A stretch of 50,686 nt of DNA from a virus. The position numbers were made by a program, and so were the translations under genes. Numbering within the stretch: the stretch's first letter is position 1; every line of letters begins with the position of its first letter. This document shows positions 15,075-25,594 of the stretch, piece after piece. The stretch spans positions 1 to 50,686 of IMG/VR virus record IMGVR_UViG_3300042305_002495; one strand, given 5' to 3'. The notes under the pieces are model-generated. The model did no database searches and was not told where the DNA came from. It saw only the letters and a program-made list of their open reading frames with translations.

Positions 15075-16024
15075 ACGTCAATGCTGTCTTCATTGCGGCT
15101 AGAAAAGTATTCTCGAATTTGCTGTTCTAGCTTTGGCTTGTTTTTAGAAAATTGAAAAAGACCCTGGCCATCGGCCTTAATATCAAATTCTGGATCGTAG
15201 CCATTGTCAACCAAAATCTTCCATCTATCATGGTATTTTCTATCTACTCTATTGCCATGCCAAAAGTGCATACAGAGCCCAGGAACCACGCCAACATTAT
15301 GATGGATAAAATCATCAGCTCTGGCTTGCCAAAGCTCTAATTGCTCTATATAGCCCTTAGAAAGCTTCGCATATAGCCCCTGCTTAACATTGCCGGTTAA
15401 AGCCCTAGCCATATGTAAGTCCGCAGAACCTAATATTGCCATATCCAAAAGACCGCCCAGAGCATCAATCGCTTCTCTAGTAAAGGCAAAACCAAATCCC
15501 GGATGTGGTAATTTAAAATAAGGCCCAGCCTTTAAGTCATAGCCTTCTAAAAATGCTTTAAAAAAAGATATTCTTTTATTCCCAACAACCTCAAAAGATG
15601 GACTTAGATTTACAGATTCTGAAAAAAGCTGTACAACAGAATAGTGCTGTAAACGATGGATTGTTTCTTCAACCCAATCGTCTCTAGAAAATTGAACATC
15701 GGCATCGCACCACGCGACATATTTCCAATCGTGTGGCAATCTATTTATTGCTAAATTTATTGCACGCTCTTTATGCCATAATTCAGATTTTGTTCTTAAT
15801 AAAATATGATTATTATTTAATTCTTGTGACTTGAAGGGAAAATATGATTCGCCATCTTTTTCATATAAAGTTTCAAAATCTCTATCTTTTAGGGCGACTT
15901 CAATAGTTACTAATTCACAATTAAATTTTCGCATATACTCCCTGAATTGGAAGTAAAGCTTTTTCCTCGAATTATAACGCCATGGATTAAAATATGGCGT
16001 TATAACATATAATGTATTATTCAT
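15068..16024 (-). CDS. Glycosyltransferase family 2-like protein at the end of the virion operon
   Basis: 318 residues. It has the GT-A plan: L-Y-V-I-T-P-Y-F-N-P at the start, K-Y-V-A-W-C-D-A-D-V with D107-x-D109 as the metal motif, then W-V-E-E-T-I. G-F-G-F-A-F-T-R-E-A follows, then G-S-A-D-L-H-M-A and a late H-F-W-H-G-N-R. The last pattern (H-x-W-H-G) is typical of galactosyltransferase-like C-terminal domains. It lies 12 bases after the 233-residue virion protein gene, with GTAAGG before the ATG, so it is the last gene of the structural transcript rather than part of the left cassette. It may decorate a virion protein. Confidence 0.75.
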   Translation of the reverse strand: MNNTLYVITPYFNPWRYNSRKKLYFQFREYMRKFNCELVTIEVALKDRDFETLYEKDGESYFPFKSQELNNNHILLRTKSELWHKERAINLAINRLPHDWKYVAWCDADVQFSRDDWVEETIHRLQHYSVVQLFSESVNLSPSFEVVGNKRISFFKAFLEGYDLKAGPYFKLPHPGFGFAFTREAIDALGGLLDMAILGSADLHMARALTGNVKQGLYAKLSKGYIEQLELWQARADDFIHHNVGVVPGLCMHFWHGNRVDRKYHDRWKILVDNGYDPEFDIKADGQGLFQFSKNKPKLEQQIREYFSSRNEDSIDVY

Positions 16025-16036
16025 GCATGGTTTACC

Positions 16037-16738
16037 TTACAGGTATTCACACGTAAAATACAAACCATAATCTGTTTTTGAGCCTATGCTATCTGGTGAT
16101 GCGCTTAAAGCAAAATACCAATCGTGTTGAGAACTTTGATGCAATGCTCCGCTATTACTAATCCATCCACCAAGCACAGAGCTTAAAGTTTCACTATTGC
16201 TAGTATTTGTTCCACTTACCCCAGGAGAAGCTGTACATGTAAGCTCAACATTCCCACCTTCACTTGGGCCAAATTCCTTCCATGCATGACCAGCTTCACC
16301 ACGAAAAGCTAATCCGCTATTAGCTGTAGTTATATTCGGATGACGAACTTCATAAACAGTGGTTGTAACTCCACTTGCTGCTCTATCAATATTAACCCTA
16401 TCAAATATTTTTAATTTACAATTTTGAACTCTTACTGGCTCAGTGTGGGTAAAACGAATGTTAAGTGGAGCATGATAATTTGGCAAAACCGCATTTTGAA
16501 CCGTTTGCTGGAGTATACTTGATTGAACACTGCTCGGAGCAATATATTTTGTATTGTTCAATGCATAAGCATCATTGGCAGTACCGTTGGCATTTGTGAC
16601 AAATGTAGTATCCTGATACTCGCCAACAGGAACTGAAATTCCATATCCAGCACCATAAAACCCGAGCCCAGATCCGGCGGAATGACTTATTTGTTGATTT
16701 GTCGTATTTATTTGGCTACGAAAAGTAATGCTTGCCAT
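16037..16738 (-). CDS. Virion structural protein, small, probably abundant
   Basis: 233 residues, rich in G, S, T and N with few charges, as in exposed phage surface proteins. It starts M-A-S-I-T-F-R-S-Q-I-N-T-T-N and holds a short motif L-K-I-F-D-R-V-N-I-D-R-A in the middle. G-H-A-W-K-E-F-G-P-S-E-G-G-N is a conserved-looking turn, and H-D-W-Y-F-A-L-S lies near the end. It has its own promoter-like motif and a strong AGGAGA ribosome binding site, which among the minus-strand genes is otherwise seen only for the tail tube gene. This suggests high expression. It may be a tail, baseplate or decoration protein; no family is recognised. Confidence 0.55.
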   Translation of the reverse strand: MASITFRSQINTTNQQISHSAGSGLGFYGAGYGISVPVGEYQDTTFVTNANGTANDAYALNNTKYIAPSSVQSSILQQTVQNAVLPNYHAPLNIRFTHTEPVRVQNCKLKIFDRVNIDRAASGVTTTVYEVRHPNITTANSGLAFRGEAGHAWKEFGPSEGGNVELTCTASPGVSGTNTSNSETLSSVLGGWISNSGALHQSSQHDWYFALSASPDSIGSKTDYGLYFTCEYL

Positions 16739-16764
16739 ATTATATCTCCTGTAAAGTATAGTAT

Positions 16765-16777
16765 ATTATACACAAAA
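16765..16777 (-). promoter_or_regulatory. Promoter-like motif before the 233-residue virion gene
   Basis: Read on the minus strand, TTTTGTGTATAAT ends 26 bases before the ATG. The same 13 bases occur before the tail tube gene. It looks like an extended -10 element (TGTGTATAAT) with an AT-rich stretch in front and no clear -35 box. This fits a phage late promoter that needs a phage factor, though no experiment is implied. Confidence 0.55.
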
Positions 16778-16784
16778 TAATTAT

Positions 16785-19700
16785 TTAAGATGTAATTTCT
16801 ACATTGACGAATTGATCAAAAGAAAACATGTTGGCATCACCGTCATAGCCAATAACGTGTGAAATATCGTTATGATAGTGATAAAATATATCATATTCAT
16901 TTGTTTTATTTTTATTTTCTATTAAAACTTGAATTGTTTCATCTCTTTTTACGATTCCATTATCGTCACCATTTCCAGCGCTACTTGGTGTTAGTCTGGC
17001 TATTTTAGTAGCTTCTTTTGGTTTTTCATCTTCCTCGTCAGATGCCACAATTCTTCCAAAAACAATAGATGCATCAAACCCTTCTCCTGGATCTAAAGAA
17101 TTCTTTTTTACAATTTGAACCAAAGATTTAGCATTTTTTATTAAATCTTCATTATTCATAAAAGCGCTAGAAGCAAAATTTTTACCAGGATTAATAACTT
17201 TTAAGTTTGAAATTTCGCCACCCGCGCCAACACTTACTTCTAATTCAACACCCTGGCCAGATCCGCCTGCCGTTGTTAAAATTTGTCCATCTACATAATC
17301 TTTACCATAATTTTTTACCAAAACGCCAAAATTAACTTGCTTAACTTTTTTGTCTTGATTAATATCAAAATCGCCCATTTTAATAATTTCAGAATTTATT
17401 GCAGTTGATGTATCTGTTGGGTCGTCTGTTCCAATGCCAATACTAAATTTTTTATATTTATATGGTAAAAGTTTTCCTCTTCTGTGTCTTCCGTTCAACC
17501 AGCCTGTTCCACTTTGAACCTTCCAGTCATTTGAACTTTTGATTTTTCTAATTGGTCCTACACCAATATTAGATGCCCCATTAGAATAAATTTTGTCTGT
17601 AATAAATAGAAATTTATCATATTCATCAGTTGGCCATTTTAAATCAACAGTAGAGTCTTGACTTTCATCATTGATAATATCAATGCCATCATTAAAATGA
17701 TGAACGGCAAAGTATCTTGGATCATATATAGTCAAATGCTTTGGCCATGAATGAAAAACCCTAACCCATAAAGCCGTTGTGTTAAAAGAGTTATAATTAT
17801 CATCACTTCCCCATTGCGGAACATCTTCTGATGGGCTTGCTGGTAAACCGCCTTCATAACTTGGGATAACTCCAAACATACCTCCTATAATTTGACTAAG
17901 ATTAACACCAGCGGGGCTTCCAAGGGCTTTAGATTTATCTCTTGTGCCAAAACAGTTTTCTACATTAAAAACTATATTATCACCAGAAATTCTATATTTA
18001 ACAGAAGCTCCAATTACACCAATCGCTCCAGCCGGTTTATTAGCATAAACTTCATCCCAAACACCAGTAGGAAAATAGCCTTTAACAGCAGAGTTAAAAT
18101 ATTGCGATGTATTTTTTCTACCAAGACCCAGTTCTGTTTGAGACAAAACGTTAGCGTCATTATAACCATATCCAAGACCAATTTCTACAAGATAATTATG
18201 TATTATGGTTTCAACGCCAGCAGTTTGGGCCATTCTATAGTCTCTAATAACCTCTAATGGATGAACATCTAATAAAGATGATCTTCTTATTGCATCCCTA
18301 GAAAAAAGAGGCTCCTGAAAATCTAATTTATTTGGCACAGAAGTTGCATTAGGACTTAAAGGAGTCCACTGTCGATCATTAATTGTATTAATATATGATC
18401 TAGATCCAAAAATGCCTCTATTCAAACCACCAGCATCACCGGCAAGTTTTACGCCTAAATTGCAAGCATCGAGTGACGCATATGTTTCAGCTCTTAGTGG
18501 TCTAAATTGTATTTTATTATCTACTGGCTCAAACTCAAAAAATGAATCTGAAATATCATTGTTTTTATAATAAAAAGAATAAGCAGATTTATGATTAAAA
18601 AATTCTTCAGGTAAAATATATTGGCCGGTTCCAATTTCTGGGGTCATGTATTTAAAAATTAAATTATAATTAGTTATTGGCGATCCTCTATATGGCTCAT
18701 TCTTTAAATAAGAACAAGGAGAATTCATTGCAATATCTGCTGGTAAATGTAGCAGATTTCCATTACTTGCTTGATTAAATATTCCAATATCAACACCTTC
18801 GACTATGCCTGCACCAACCCCGTTTGTCTTGTTAGCATTTACATCTTTAAAAATTTCTTTTGCGTCTTGTATCTGTGTTAAATAATTAAGGTTTAAACTA
18901 TTAATATTAGTAGTAATTCCATTAATTTGAACTTTTAGTTTATTGCCGGTAGGTTGTGTATATTCATAAGCTTCTCTTACTAAAGAAGATTCATAGCCAT
19001 TAGGAAAAACGCATCCAAAAAATGGCGCTGTATCATATGCATAATTATATTCTGAGTCTCTTTTGTCTTGATCGCCACCATTTATTAATTTTCCAACAAC
19101 AGTATATTTTAGGGCATTTTTCCCTTCATAAGAACCTACCTGTACCGGTCTAGTTCCACCCATTTCCTTTCTCATGAAATCCCATGACGTTATATGAGCG
19201 TATCCAAATTTTGGAATATTGAATGTTGACGTAGAAGAAGTTCCAATATTTAACTCTTTAGCAAAAGAATAATCATCTCTAGAATAATAATTAATTCTAA
19301 ATTCTTCTTCATATTGATCATGAGAAAATTTTATTAAAGATTTAGATTGCCCATCGCTTGTTGTTCCTTCACGAGCAAAATAAAATTCATGGTTTGTCAT
19401 AAAATATGAAAAATCCCAATAACCAACAAATTTTGATTCTGAAACCGGATTATTAGGAACTTTATTTATTATCCACCAATTATCTGCCGCATGATTTAAT
19501 AGAACTTTCTCTCCTCTTGAAAATTCTTGCCCCCATGGGTTAATAACATTTACTTCAGCTTTTGCTGTATCGTCTTTTCTGCAAGACTGTTCCAGTTTAT
19601 AATTTGGTTGCCAGTCAAGGGGGTTTCCGTTTTGCATTTCAATAAAAATAGCTCTGCCAGTTGGCATAGTCGTTAATTCACGCAATGTTTTTAAATCTAA

Positions 19701-20690
19701 ATTTTCTATATCTTCAATTGTTGGGTTTTGAGACGCAGCTACTGCCGTAGTTAAATATCCAGGAACCAATGGTTTAGCAGAAAATTTTCCAGTTATTGGA
19801 TCTTGATAAATATCTAAGCCGCCAACCTTTTTTGTGTTATCTCCTATATATTCACCGTTTTCATTTTTTCCAGGCTCGCCATTTAAAGTAAATGAAGATA
19901 TTGCAATTGGTGCAGATATAGCAACCCCATTCGATTCAACTTTTGGCGAGACACTATCATATAAATACATCTTATATTTAACTAGTTCTGGTTTTATACA
20001 ATCTTCATTTATTTTAAATGGAACAAGACCAGACCATTCAATACTTTTTTCTATACTTGTTTTAAAGTCTCTAATAAATTCAATTGCCGGAAAGATTCCT
20101 TTATCTTTCCAAAAATCTCCAGAAGCATTAATTTCATTAGCAATATTAGCAAAATTATTAATTTCTATTATATTAGAAATAATTAAATCAAGGTTTTTTC
20201 TATCTTTTATGCTTGGTTGATCATAAGAAAATGAACCATAGGCTGGTACGCAATATGATTCTTTGTCGTTAAACAAATTAAACCAGCTTTTAAGATCTGA
20301 AGATTCAAGAAACATTTTTAGGTTTGGATCACTGCACTCCCAATTACTTATTGGTTGTTTTTCATTAAGCTTGACTATATTATCTTTTATTCTATAATAA
20401 CTAAAAGTTAAATCATTAAGAGTTATTGGGTCTTGATAAAAATCGCCACCAAAGCCACCAAGAATTACATATGCGCCAATATTTATTGCTTCATTAATAA
20501 CTTTAGATTTTATTTCTTCTTCTGATATTACATCAAAATAAGGTTCATTTATCCCATATAAATTTGGAAATGTACCATCAATATTTCTTTTTGTTAACCA
20601 TTCATATAATTGCCCAGTGGTAAAAGCGCCAAGACCAAGATCAATCATATATGGATGATTAGTTGTTATAATGTGATATTGATCACTCAT
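16785..20690 (-). CDS. Large virion protein, tail/baseplate, with a GGSG beta domain
   Basis: 1301 residues; the ATG shares bases with the previous stop (TAATG). The N-terminus (about 1-110) has Y-V-I-L-G-G-F-G-G-D-F, an alpha/beta-looking unit. The middle is Asn/Tyr-rich beta sequence with no known motif. At about residues 1122-1172 there is a unit with Y-G-K-D-Y-V-D-G, G-G-S-G-Q-G-V-E-L and I-S-N-L-K-V-I-N-P-G-K-N-F. This is close to the G-x-G-Y ... G-G-x-G-A ... V-x-N-x-G repeat common in cyanophage and pelagiphage structural proteins (known pattern). It follows the hub-like gene, so it may form a baseplate or fibre part. No enzyme site was found. Confidence 0.6.
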   Translation of the reverse strand: MSDQYHIITTNHPYMIDLGLGAFTTGQLYEWLTKRNIDGTFPNLYGINEPYFDVISEEEIKSKVINEAINIGAYVILGGFGGDFYQDPITLNDLTFSYYRIKDNIVKLNEKQPISNWECSDPNLKMFLESSDLKSWFNLFNDKESYCVPAYGSFSYDQPSIKDRKNLDLIISNIIEINNFANIANEINASGDFWKDKGIFPAIEFIRDFKTSIEKSIEWSGLVPFKINEDCIKPELVKYKMYLYDSVSPKVESNGVAISAPIAISSFTLNGEPGKNENGEYIGDNTKKVGGLDIYQDPITGKFSAKPLVPGYLTTAVAASQNPTIEDIENLDLKTLRELTTMPTGRAIFIEMQNGNPLDWQPNYKLEQSCRKDDTAKAEVNVINPWGQEFSRGEKVLLNHAADNWWIINKVPNNPVSESKFVGYWDFSYFMTNHEFYFAREGTTSDGQSKSLIKFSHDQYEEEFRINYYSRDDYSFAKELNIGTSSTSTFNIPKFGYAHITSWDFMRKEMGGTRPVQVGSYEGKNALKYTVVGKLINGGDQDKRDSEYNYAYDTAPFFGCVFPNGYESSLVREAYEYTQPTGNKLKVQINGITTNINSLNLNYLTQIQDAKEIFKDVNANKTNGVGAGIVEGVDIGIFNQASNGNLLHLPADIAMNSPCSYLKNEPYRGSPITNYNLIFKYMTPEIGTGQYILPEEFFNHKSAYSFYYKNNDISDSFFEFEPVDNKIQFRPLRAETYASLDACNLGVKLAGDAGGLNRGIFGSRSYINTINDRQWTPLSPNATSVPNKLDFQEPLFSRDAIRRSSLLDVHPLEVIRDYRMAQTAGVETIIHNYLVEIGLGYGYNDANVLSQTELGLGRKNTSQYFNSAVKGYFPTGVWDEVYANKPAGAIGVIGASVKYRISGDNIVFNVENCFGTRDKSKALGSPAGVNLSQIIGGMFGVIPSYEGGLPASPSEDVPQWGSDDNYNSFNTTALWVRVFHSWPKHLTIYDPRYFAVHHFNDGIDIINDESQDSTVDLKWPTDEYDKFLFITDKIYSNGASNIGVGPIRKIKSSNDWKVQSGTGWLNGRHRRGKLLPYKYKKFSIGIGTDDPTDTSTAINSEIIKMGDFDINQDKKVKQVNFGVLVKNYGKDYVDGQILTTAGGSGQGVELEVSVGAGGEISNLKVINPGKNFASSAFMNNEDLIKNAKSLVQIVKKNSLDPGEGFDASIVFGRIVASDEEDEKPKEATKIARLTPSSAGNGDDNGIVKRDETIQVLIENKNKTNEYDIFYHYHNDISHVIGYDGDANMFSFDQFVNVEITS

Positions 20691-23600
20691 TATGCAAGTT
20701 TACTCCTTGATTGTCCTATGTTTGTTGGTAAAATAGATGGAAAATCTGAGTGACTTGGAAGATTACTAATTGGCTCAAAAATTTGTGCCATTGAAGCGTT
20801 TGCGCTACTATAAGCCAATTTTTCTGCACTATTTGAATCATTTGCCGTGGCAAGTTTTTCTCCAATTTCTTTAGAATTTTCCAAATTTGAACTTTTAGCT
20901 TTTTCTGTTTTTTTAATTTTTGTACCGTCTTCTAGTTGAAGATCACGATCATATGAATTTGTATAAAAACTAATTTGGTTTGAAAAAGGAGCCCCTTTTT
21001 CTAAACTTGTATAGTCCTCAACTTGCTCAAATTTTTTAATAGCATTTTTTAAAATTGGGGTAACTAAATTTGTTCCAGAAACAGATTTTCCAATTCCTTT
21101 TCGTATATTTGAATTATTTTGATCTATTATTTTTTGTCTTTCTCTAACAATTTGTGCAATAGCTTGTTCTTTTTGTTTCTGAAGTTTTCCAAACCTTGAA
21201 GTGTATAAATCCATTTTAATAGTTGTTTTTACACTATCTCCAATATCTACCGACATTGATGTTACTAATGGCCCTTGGTCTTTTAAGCTTTTAGCTAAAG
21301 CAACGCCACTTGGAATATCTGGAACAATAAATCCGCCTCTTTCGGTATAAAGTAATAAACTATTAGAAAATTGAGCTTGTAATGCTCCAGCTTCATTCAT
21401 TAATTGATACCCAGCATAATTCCAAGGGGCAAGATTTTCATCTTTAACGAATTCAACTTTACCTCCTAAGTCGGAATATCTTTTTCTATCATCATCAGAT
21501 CCATTAACAATAGAAGAAGATAGCCATGGACCATAACATCTTTCGCGAGACATTAACGGAAGAACAACAAGGTCTGGATAAATTGGCGACGGTTGAGAAA
21601 AACCTATTGTTATTTCTGGGTTTGCAAAACCATTTTTTTTATAAACTTCTTTTGCCGCTTTTTGTGCTTCTGAAAGCTGTTTTGCAGTGTAAAAATTACA
21701 AATATCAAGTTTACTATTAATAATTGGAGCTGGCTTCTCAAATCCAGGAGCGCCTCTTACAACATCCATTGTTAACAAATGTTTAATACTTACGCCATTT
21801 ACAGCCTGATTAGGGCCATCAACAAATCTTTGATCAACACTTGGCATTATTCTTCCGGGCACTGTTATTATTGCATATACATGATCTGGATTTAATTTTT
21901 CTTTTTCTGTTTCGATAATCTCTGCATCAAATTCGTTAGAATATTTTCTATCAAATTCTGAAATTTCTACAAACGTTTTATCAGACCCACCATTTGGCCC
22001 AGGGGTGAAAATTGGTGTAGGATAAACCTGGGCCTTTGTTTTAATTTTACAGCCATTATCATCAGTAACTTCTATTTCTTCTGGCTCTGGCACTGTAATA
22101 ACATAATCATATGTTCTTCCAAAAACCTCTACTTTTTGTTTTTTAGTTTTCGGTGTCATATAAAAAGAATCATTAATTTCACATTTAACAAATGCAATAG
22201 AAGGGATTTTTTGAGCATAATTACTGTTTGATAATCTATTAGCAATTTGCTCAAAACTATTTCTATTATCATTGTTTGTGTTTTCAAGTTCTTCTAATAT
22301 GTCTGGAACAAACCCCTTTGCTGGATCTAGATACTGCTGAGTCATATTATCTGAACCAACTGAACTTAAATCTAAATATTGACTATTATCATATCTAGCA
22401 TAACAGCTTAATCTTCCATTGTTAGAAATAAAATTTGTTAAATCCATAGGAGCCATTAATTGATATTGGGCATATGGAAGTTTTGTTTTGTCAATATCTA
22501 AAGACTGCGTTAATGAAAGATTTCTATCAAACATAGCAAAATTAAAAAATCCACCCTGAGGCTCTGGAACATAATTAAATTCCCACTTTTCTGAAATAGG
22601 ATTAAAATTATTTTTTAACGCCCCATATGAATATTTAAATTCTTTTGGTTTATCAAAATCTAAATAATGATGAAAAAGATCATTACCGACTGTAATTCCC
22701 CCGTTAATATAATTATTTCTAGAATCAGCTTTTTGCGGGGCTAGTAATATATTTAAAGAATTCGAATTGGGTAAGAATTGGTTAATTCCAGACGATATAG
22801 GTAATGGCTTAAAACCATATGGCCCATACTCTATATTATTTATCTGTAGTGGCTGATCAAGAGTTAGCCTAATTTGATCAGAATAATTAACATTACATTG
22901 TTTTGGTATTTTAATTAAAAATGTTTTTCCAAGATGATTATCTGCTACATTTTTAATAAAGTTATAAACTTTTTTAGCATTTTTTAAATGCTGTTCTGAT
23001 AGTCTACTTGCATTCTTAATAAGTGGACTATTTTCTAAAAATGTTTCTTTTATATAGGCTAATTTAAGCCATGTTCCACTGGGGTCAATCTCTTTTAATT
23101 TATCTATATCAGACTGTGTATCTATAAAATCTTTATAAGACCAATTATATTTTCTTTCTTTTTTTAATAAAGAATCAACAAGCTTTATTCTTTCGTCTCG
23201 TTTTTCAAAGTTTTTTTGTAATTCTTCATAATTAGATATGCAAGCTTTTTGAACACCAATAAAATTTGCTATCCCAGCTTCTGGAATACCTATTTTTTCA
23301 GCACGCTTATAATAAAGGGGATAACCATAAGGCGGCGAGCATGGACTAGCCGGATATCCATCCGGACCCATATAATTTTTATCAGACGCAAAAACACATC
23401 TTGGAACAGAAATCCCAAATTCTCTATTTGTAAGAAAATCTATATGTGGACGAATAGATGAAATACCAGTTGGTATGCTGAAAATATTTGTTTGATTTTC
23501 TGGGGCGGACGCGGTAAGATTCTTATAAAGATTAAAATTTTCTCCAATTTCCTCCATGAATGTTTCATTATATTGAAGTAAAAATCTTGACCATTGTTCA

Positions 23601-25594
23601 TAAGAAATAGCTGCCGCTCTTAGCTCCATTTCTGTAGCAACATAATAATTACCAACACCGTAAGCGTCTAAGCCAGATGTATCTAGCAATATTTGTTGAT
23701 ATGAACCAAAGCCCCTTGGTATTGTTACAGCATCCTTTCCTAAAAATCCATAAAAGGGAAGTATTTGTTGTTTTAGTGATACGTCCATAGACCACTGGTT
23801 TTCATTGATCCATTCAAGGCCGCGACCATCACCAGCTTTCCACTTTCTAAATTGCAAATTATCCCTATCTTTATTATTATTAAAATAATACATTTCAACT
23901 TCTTGTGCGCCAACAACAAATTTATCTGTTGTAATATTACTTAATTCATATCCTAAATCTTTGTTTTCAACATGTATATTTGCCTTTTCCAGTTCGTCTA
24001 TATATTCTTTAATAGCACCAATTTTTGGTGGTCTAGTTCTATCAATGGCATCAACCCTAATTATTCCTGCAATTATTTTATCTGGAGCATTTCGCTCCAT
24101 CCAATATCTATTATAATTATAAAGAAATTCACAAGAAGGATGATCTATTATTGGCAACAAAGAAACAAACATATCATGACTAATAACGTCACATAGTTCT
24201 TGTGACAGAGACAATAAATCAATTTGATCAAAATCTAAAAAATATGTTAAAGGAATTTTATCAATAGGTATCCCAGTAAAATCAACAACATAATTATATC
24301 CACGGAAATTTATATATCCACCAAAGCCAGCGTCCACATATTCTTTTGGAAGAAGTCCATTATAATTAAAAAGAGCATTTAGAGCTTGCCTGACGCGATA
24401 CCAAGGAATTCCGTTGTCACCTCTTCTAGAGAAACCTTCACCAGTCATTGGGAAAAATTCTGGAAATGAAACTGGTCCCTCTCCTAAAAATGATTCAAAA
24501 TTACTAAAATTTAATTTCGGAAATCTATACATGTCATTTCCAAAATAATAAACTTCGCCAGTGCTTTTATCTACAACTTTCTCTAAAATATTTTCATCTT
24601 TTATGCTATCTTTTTCATAAAAAGCGGATCTTAACCATTGAAAACTTGCAAATAAAGAAACGTCTAAAGATGTTGTTCCTAGATCATTTGGATCTACTGG
24701 ATACCAAGTTTTTACACTTTCAACTGGACCAACATTGAACCCATGTATACGTGTATTTTCAAAAGTTTCCTTTAATTTATCGCTTACATCATATTCTAAA
24801 AAACCATAAACATTATAATAATTTTTATTATTATAAACACTTCCAGCATAATTATTTAATATAATAACAACATTTGATAATATTTCTCTTGGATCAACAA
24901 CCTGTACAGAAAACGAGGCATTAGCGTCTGTGCCATTATTTTGAATATAACTCTGGAGGATTCCACCAAAAACAATATGATCTTGTCCACGAATATATTT
25001 ATTCCCAGACATTGAGCCATTGTAAATATCTTCTCTATTTTCTACATACCAATTATTATTTTCAAGTGATTCTCTTATAGTAGATTTATTCAAATTTAAA
25101 TATTCATATTCTTTTAATTGTGGGAAACCGCTGTTAGAAATAGCGCTTCTAGGCTTTTTATATGTTTCAACTTCATTGTAACCATAAGTATCATCAAAAG
25201 TTTTTCTCCAGGCTGATTCTATAGTTGCATAATGTTTACCAAATTTGAAAAAAACTGGAGATCCAGCCTGCGGCGGTCTAAAGAAATCTTTTTTCCCGTC
25301 GTGATAAACATCGTCACCATGGCCCAAAGCAGTTCCATCAGATGTATTATATTCATCATTTACAAGCTGAACAGAAAGAGTAGAGCTTGTATCACCAAAT
25401 CCCGCTGTAATATTAAAATTTCTAATTGAAGCACCAAGAAATGTTTGTTGTGGAAAACCTTCATTTCCAACGCTCCATCCAGCAGCAGAAAGTAACCCAG
25501 ATGGACCCTGAGTTAGATTATTTTTAAATGGCCATTCTAATGGATCAGATTTAAAATATCCAGTTCCTGGAACTATTGATCTTTTATCAGACAT
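20690..25594 (-). CDS. Very large tail protein, baseplate-hub-like
   Basis: 1634 residues with AAGGA before the ATG, which overlaps the previous stop by 8 bases. Residues about 205-260 read V-F-G-G-I-L-Q-S-Y-I, then F-S-V-Q-V-V-D-P-R-E-I-L-S-N-V. This resembles the barrel domains of phage hub proteins (gp27/gpD-like), where strands lead to a D-P-R turn. Near the C-terminus, V-T-S-M-S-V-D-I-G-D-S-V-K-T-T-I-K-M-D-L-Y-T is again hub-like, followed by a K/Q-rich coiled coil (K-L-Q-K-Q-K-E-Q-A-I). The roughly 1,200 residues between are Asn/Tyr-rich and not recognised. It is much longer than known hubs, so extra domains have been inserted. Position after the tape measure fits a tail tip role. Confidence 0.5.
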   Translation of the reverse strand: MSDKRSIVPGTGYFKSDPLEWPFKNNLTQGPSGLLSAAGWSVGNEGFPQQTFLGASIRNFNITAGFGDTSSTLSVQLVNDEYNTSDGTALGHGDDVYHDGKKDFFRPPQAGSPVFFKFGKHYATIESAWRKTFDDTYGYNEVETYKKPRSAISNSGFPQLKEYEYLNLNKSTIRESLENNNWYVENREDIYNGSMSGNKYIRGQDHIVFGGILQSYIQNNGTDANASFSVQVVDPREILSNVVIILNNYAGSVYNNKNYYNVYGFLEYDVSDKLKETFENTRIHGFNVGPVESVKTWYPVDPNDLGTTSLDVSLFASFQWLRSAFYEKDSIKDENILEKVVDKSTGEVYYFGNDMYRFPKLNFSNFESFLGEGPVSFPEFFPMTGEGFSRRGDNGIPWYRVRQALNALFNYNGLLPKEYVDAGFGGYINFRGYNYVVDFTGIPIDKIPLTYFLDFDQIDLLSLSQELCDVISHDMFVSLLPIIDHPSCEFLYNYNRYWMERNAPDKIIAGIIRVDAIDRTRPPKIGAIKEYIDELEKANIHVENKDLGYELSNITTDKFVVGAQEVEMYYFNNNKDRDNLQFRKWKAGDGRGLEWINENQWSMDVSLKQQILPFYGFLGKDAVTIPRGFGSYQQILLDTSGLDAYGVGNYYVATEMELRAAAISYEQWSRFLLQYNETFMEEIGENFNLYKNLTASAPENQTNIFSIPTGISSIRPHIDFLTNREFGISVPRCVFASDKNYMGPDGYPASPCSPPYGYPLYYKRAEKIGIPEAGIANFIGVQKACISNYEELQKNFEKRDERIKLVDSLLKKERKYNWSYKDFIDTQSDIDKLKEIDPSGTWLKLAYIKETFLENSPLIKNASRLSEQHLKNAKKVYNFIKNVADNHLGKTFLIKIPKQCNVNYSDQIRLTLDQPLQINNIEYGPYGFKPLPISSGINQFLPNSNSLNILLAPQKADSRNNYINGGITVGNDLFHHYLDFDKPKEFKYSYGALKNNFNPISEKWEFNYVPEPQGGFFNFAMFDRNLSLTQSLDIDKTKLPYAQYQLMAPMDLTNFISNNGRLSCYARYDNSQYLDLSSVGSDNMTQQYLDPAKGFVPDILEELENTNNDNRNSFEQIANRLSNSNYAQKIPSIAFVKCEINDSFYMTPKTKKQKVEVFGRTYDYVITVPEPEEIEVTDDNGCKIKTKAQVYPTPIFTPGPNGGSDKTFVEISEFDRKYSNEFDAEIIETEKEKLNPDHVYAIITVPGRIMPSVDQRFVDGPNQAVNGVSIKHLLTMDVVRGAPGFEKPAPIINSKLDICNFYTAKQLSEAQKAAKEVYKKNGFANPEITIGFSQPSPIYPDLVVLPLMSRERCYGPWLSSSIVNGSDDDRKRYSDLGGKVEFVKDENLAPWNYAGYQLMNEAGALQAQFSNSLLLYTERGGFIVPDIPSGVALAKSLKDQGPLVTSMSVDIGDSVKTTIKMDLYTSRFGKLQKQKEQAIAQIVRERQKIIDQNNSNIRKGIGKSVSGTNLVTPILKNAIKKFEQVEDYTSLEKGAPFSNQISFYTNSYDRDLQLEDGTKIKKTEKAKSSNLENSKEIGEKLATANDSNSAEKLAYSSANASMAQIFEPISNLPSHSDFPSILPTNIGQSRSKLA

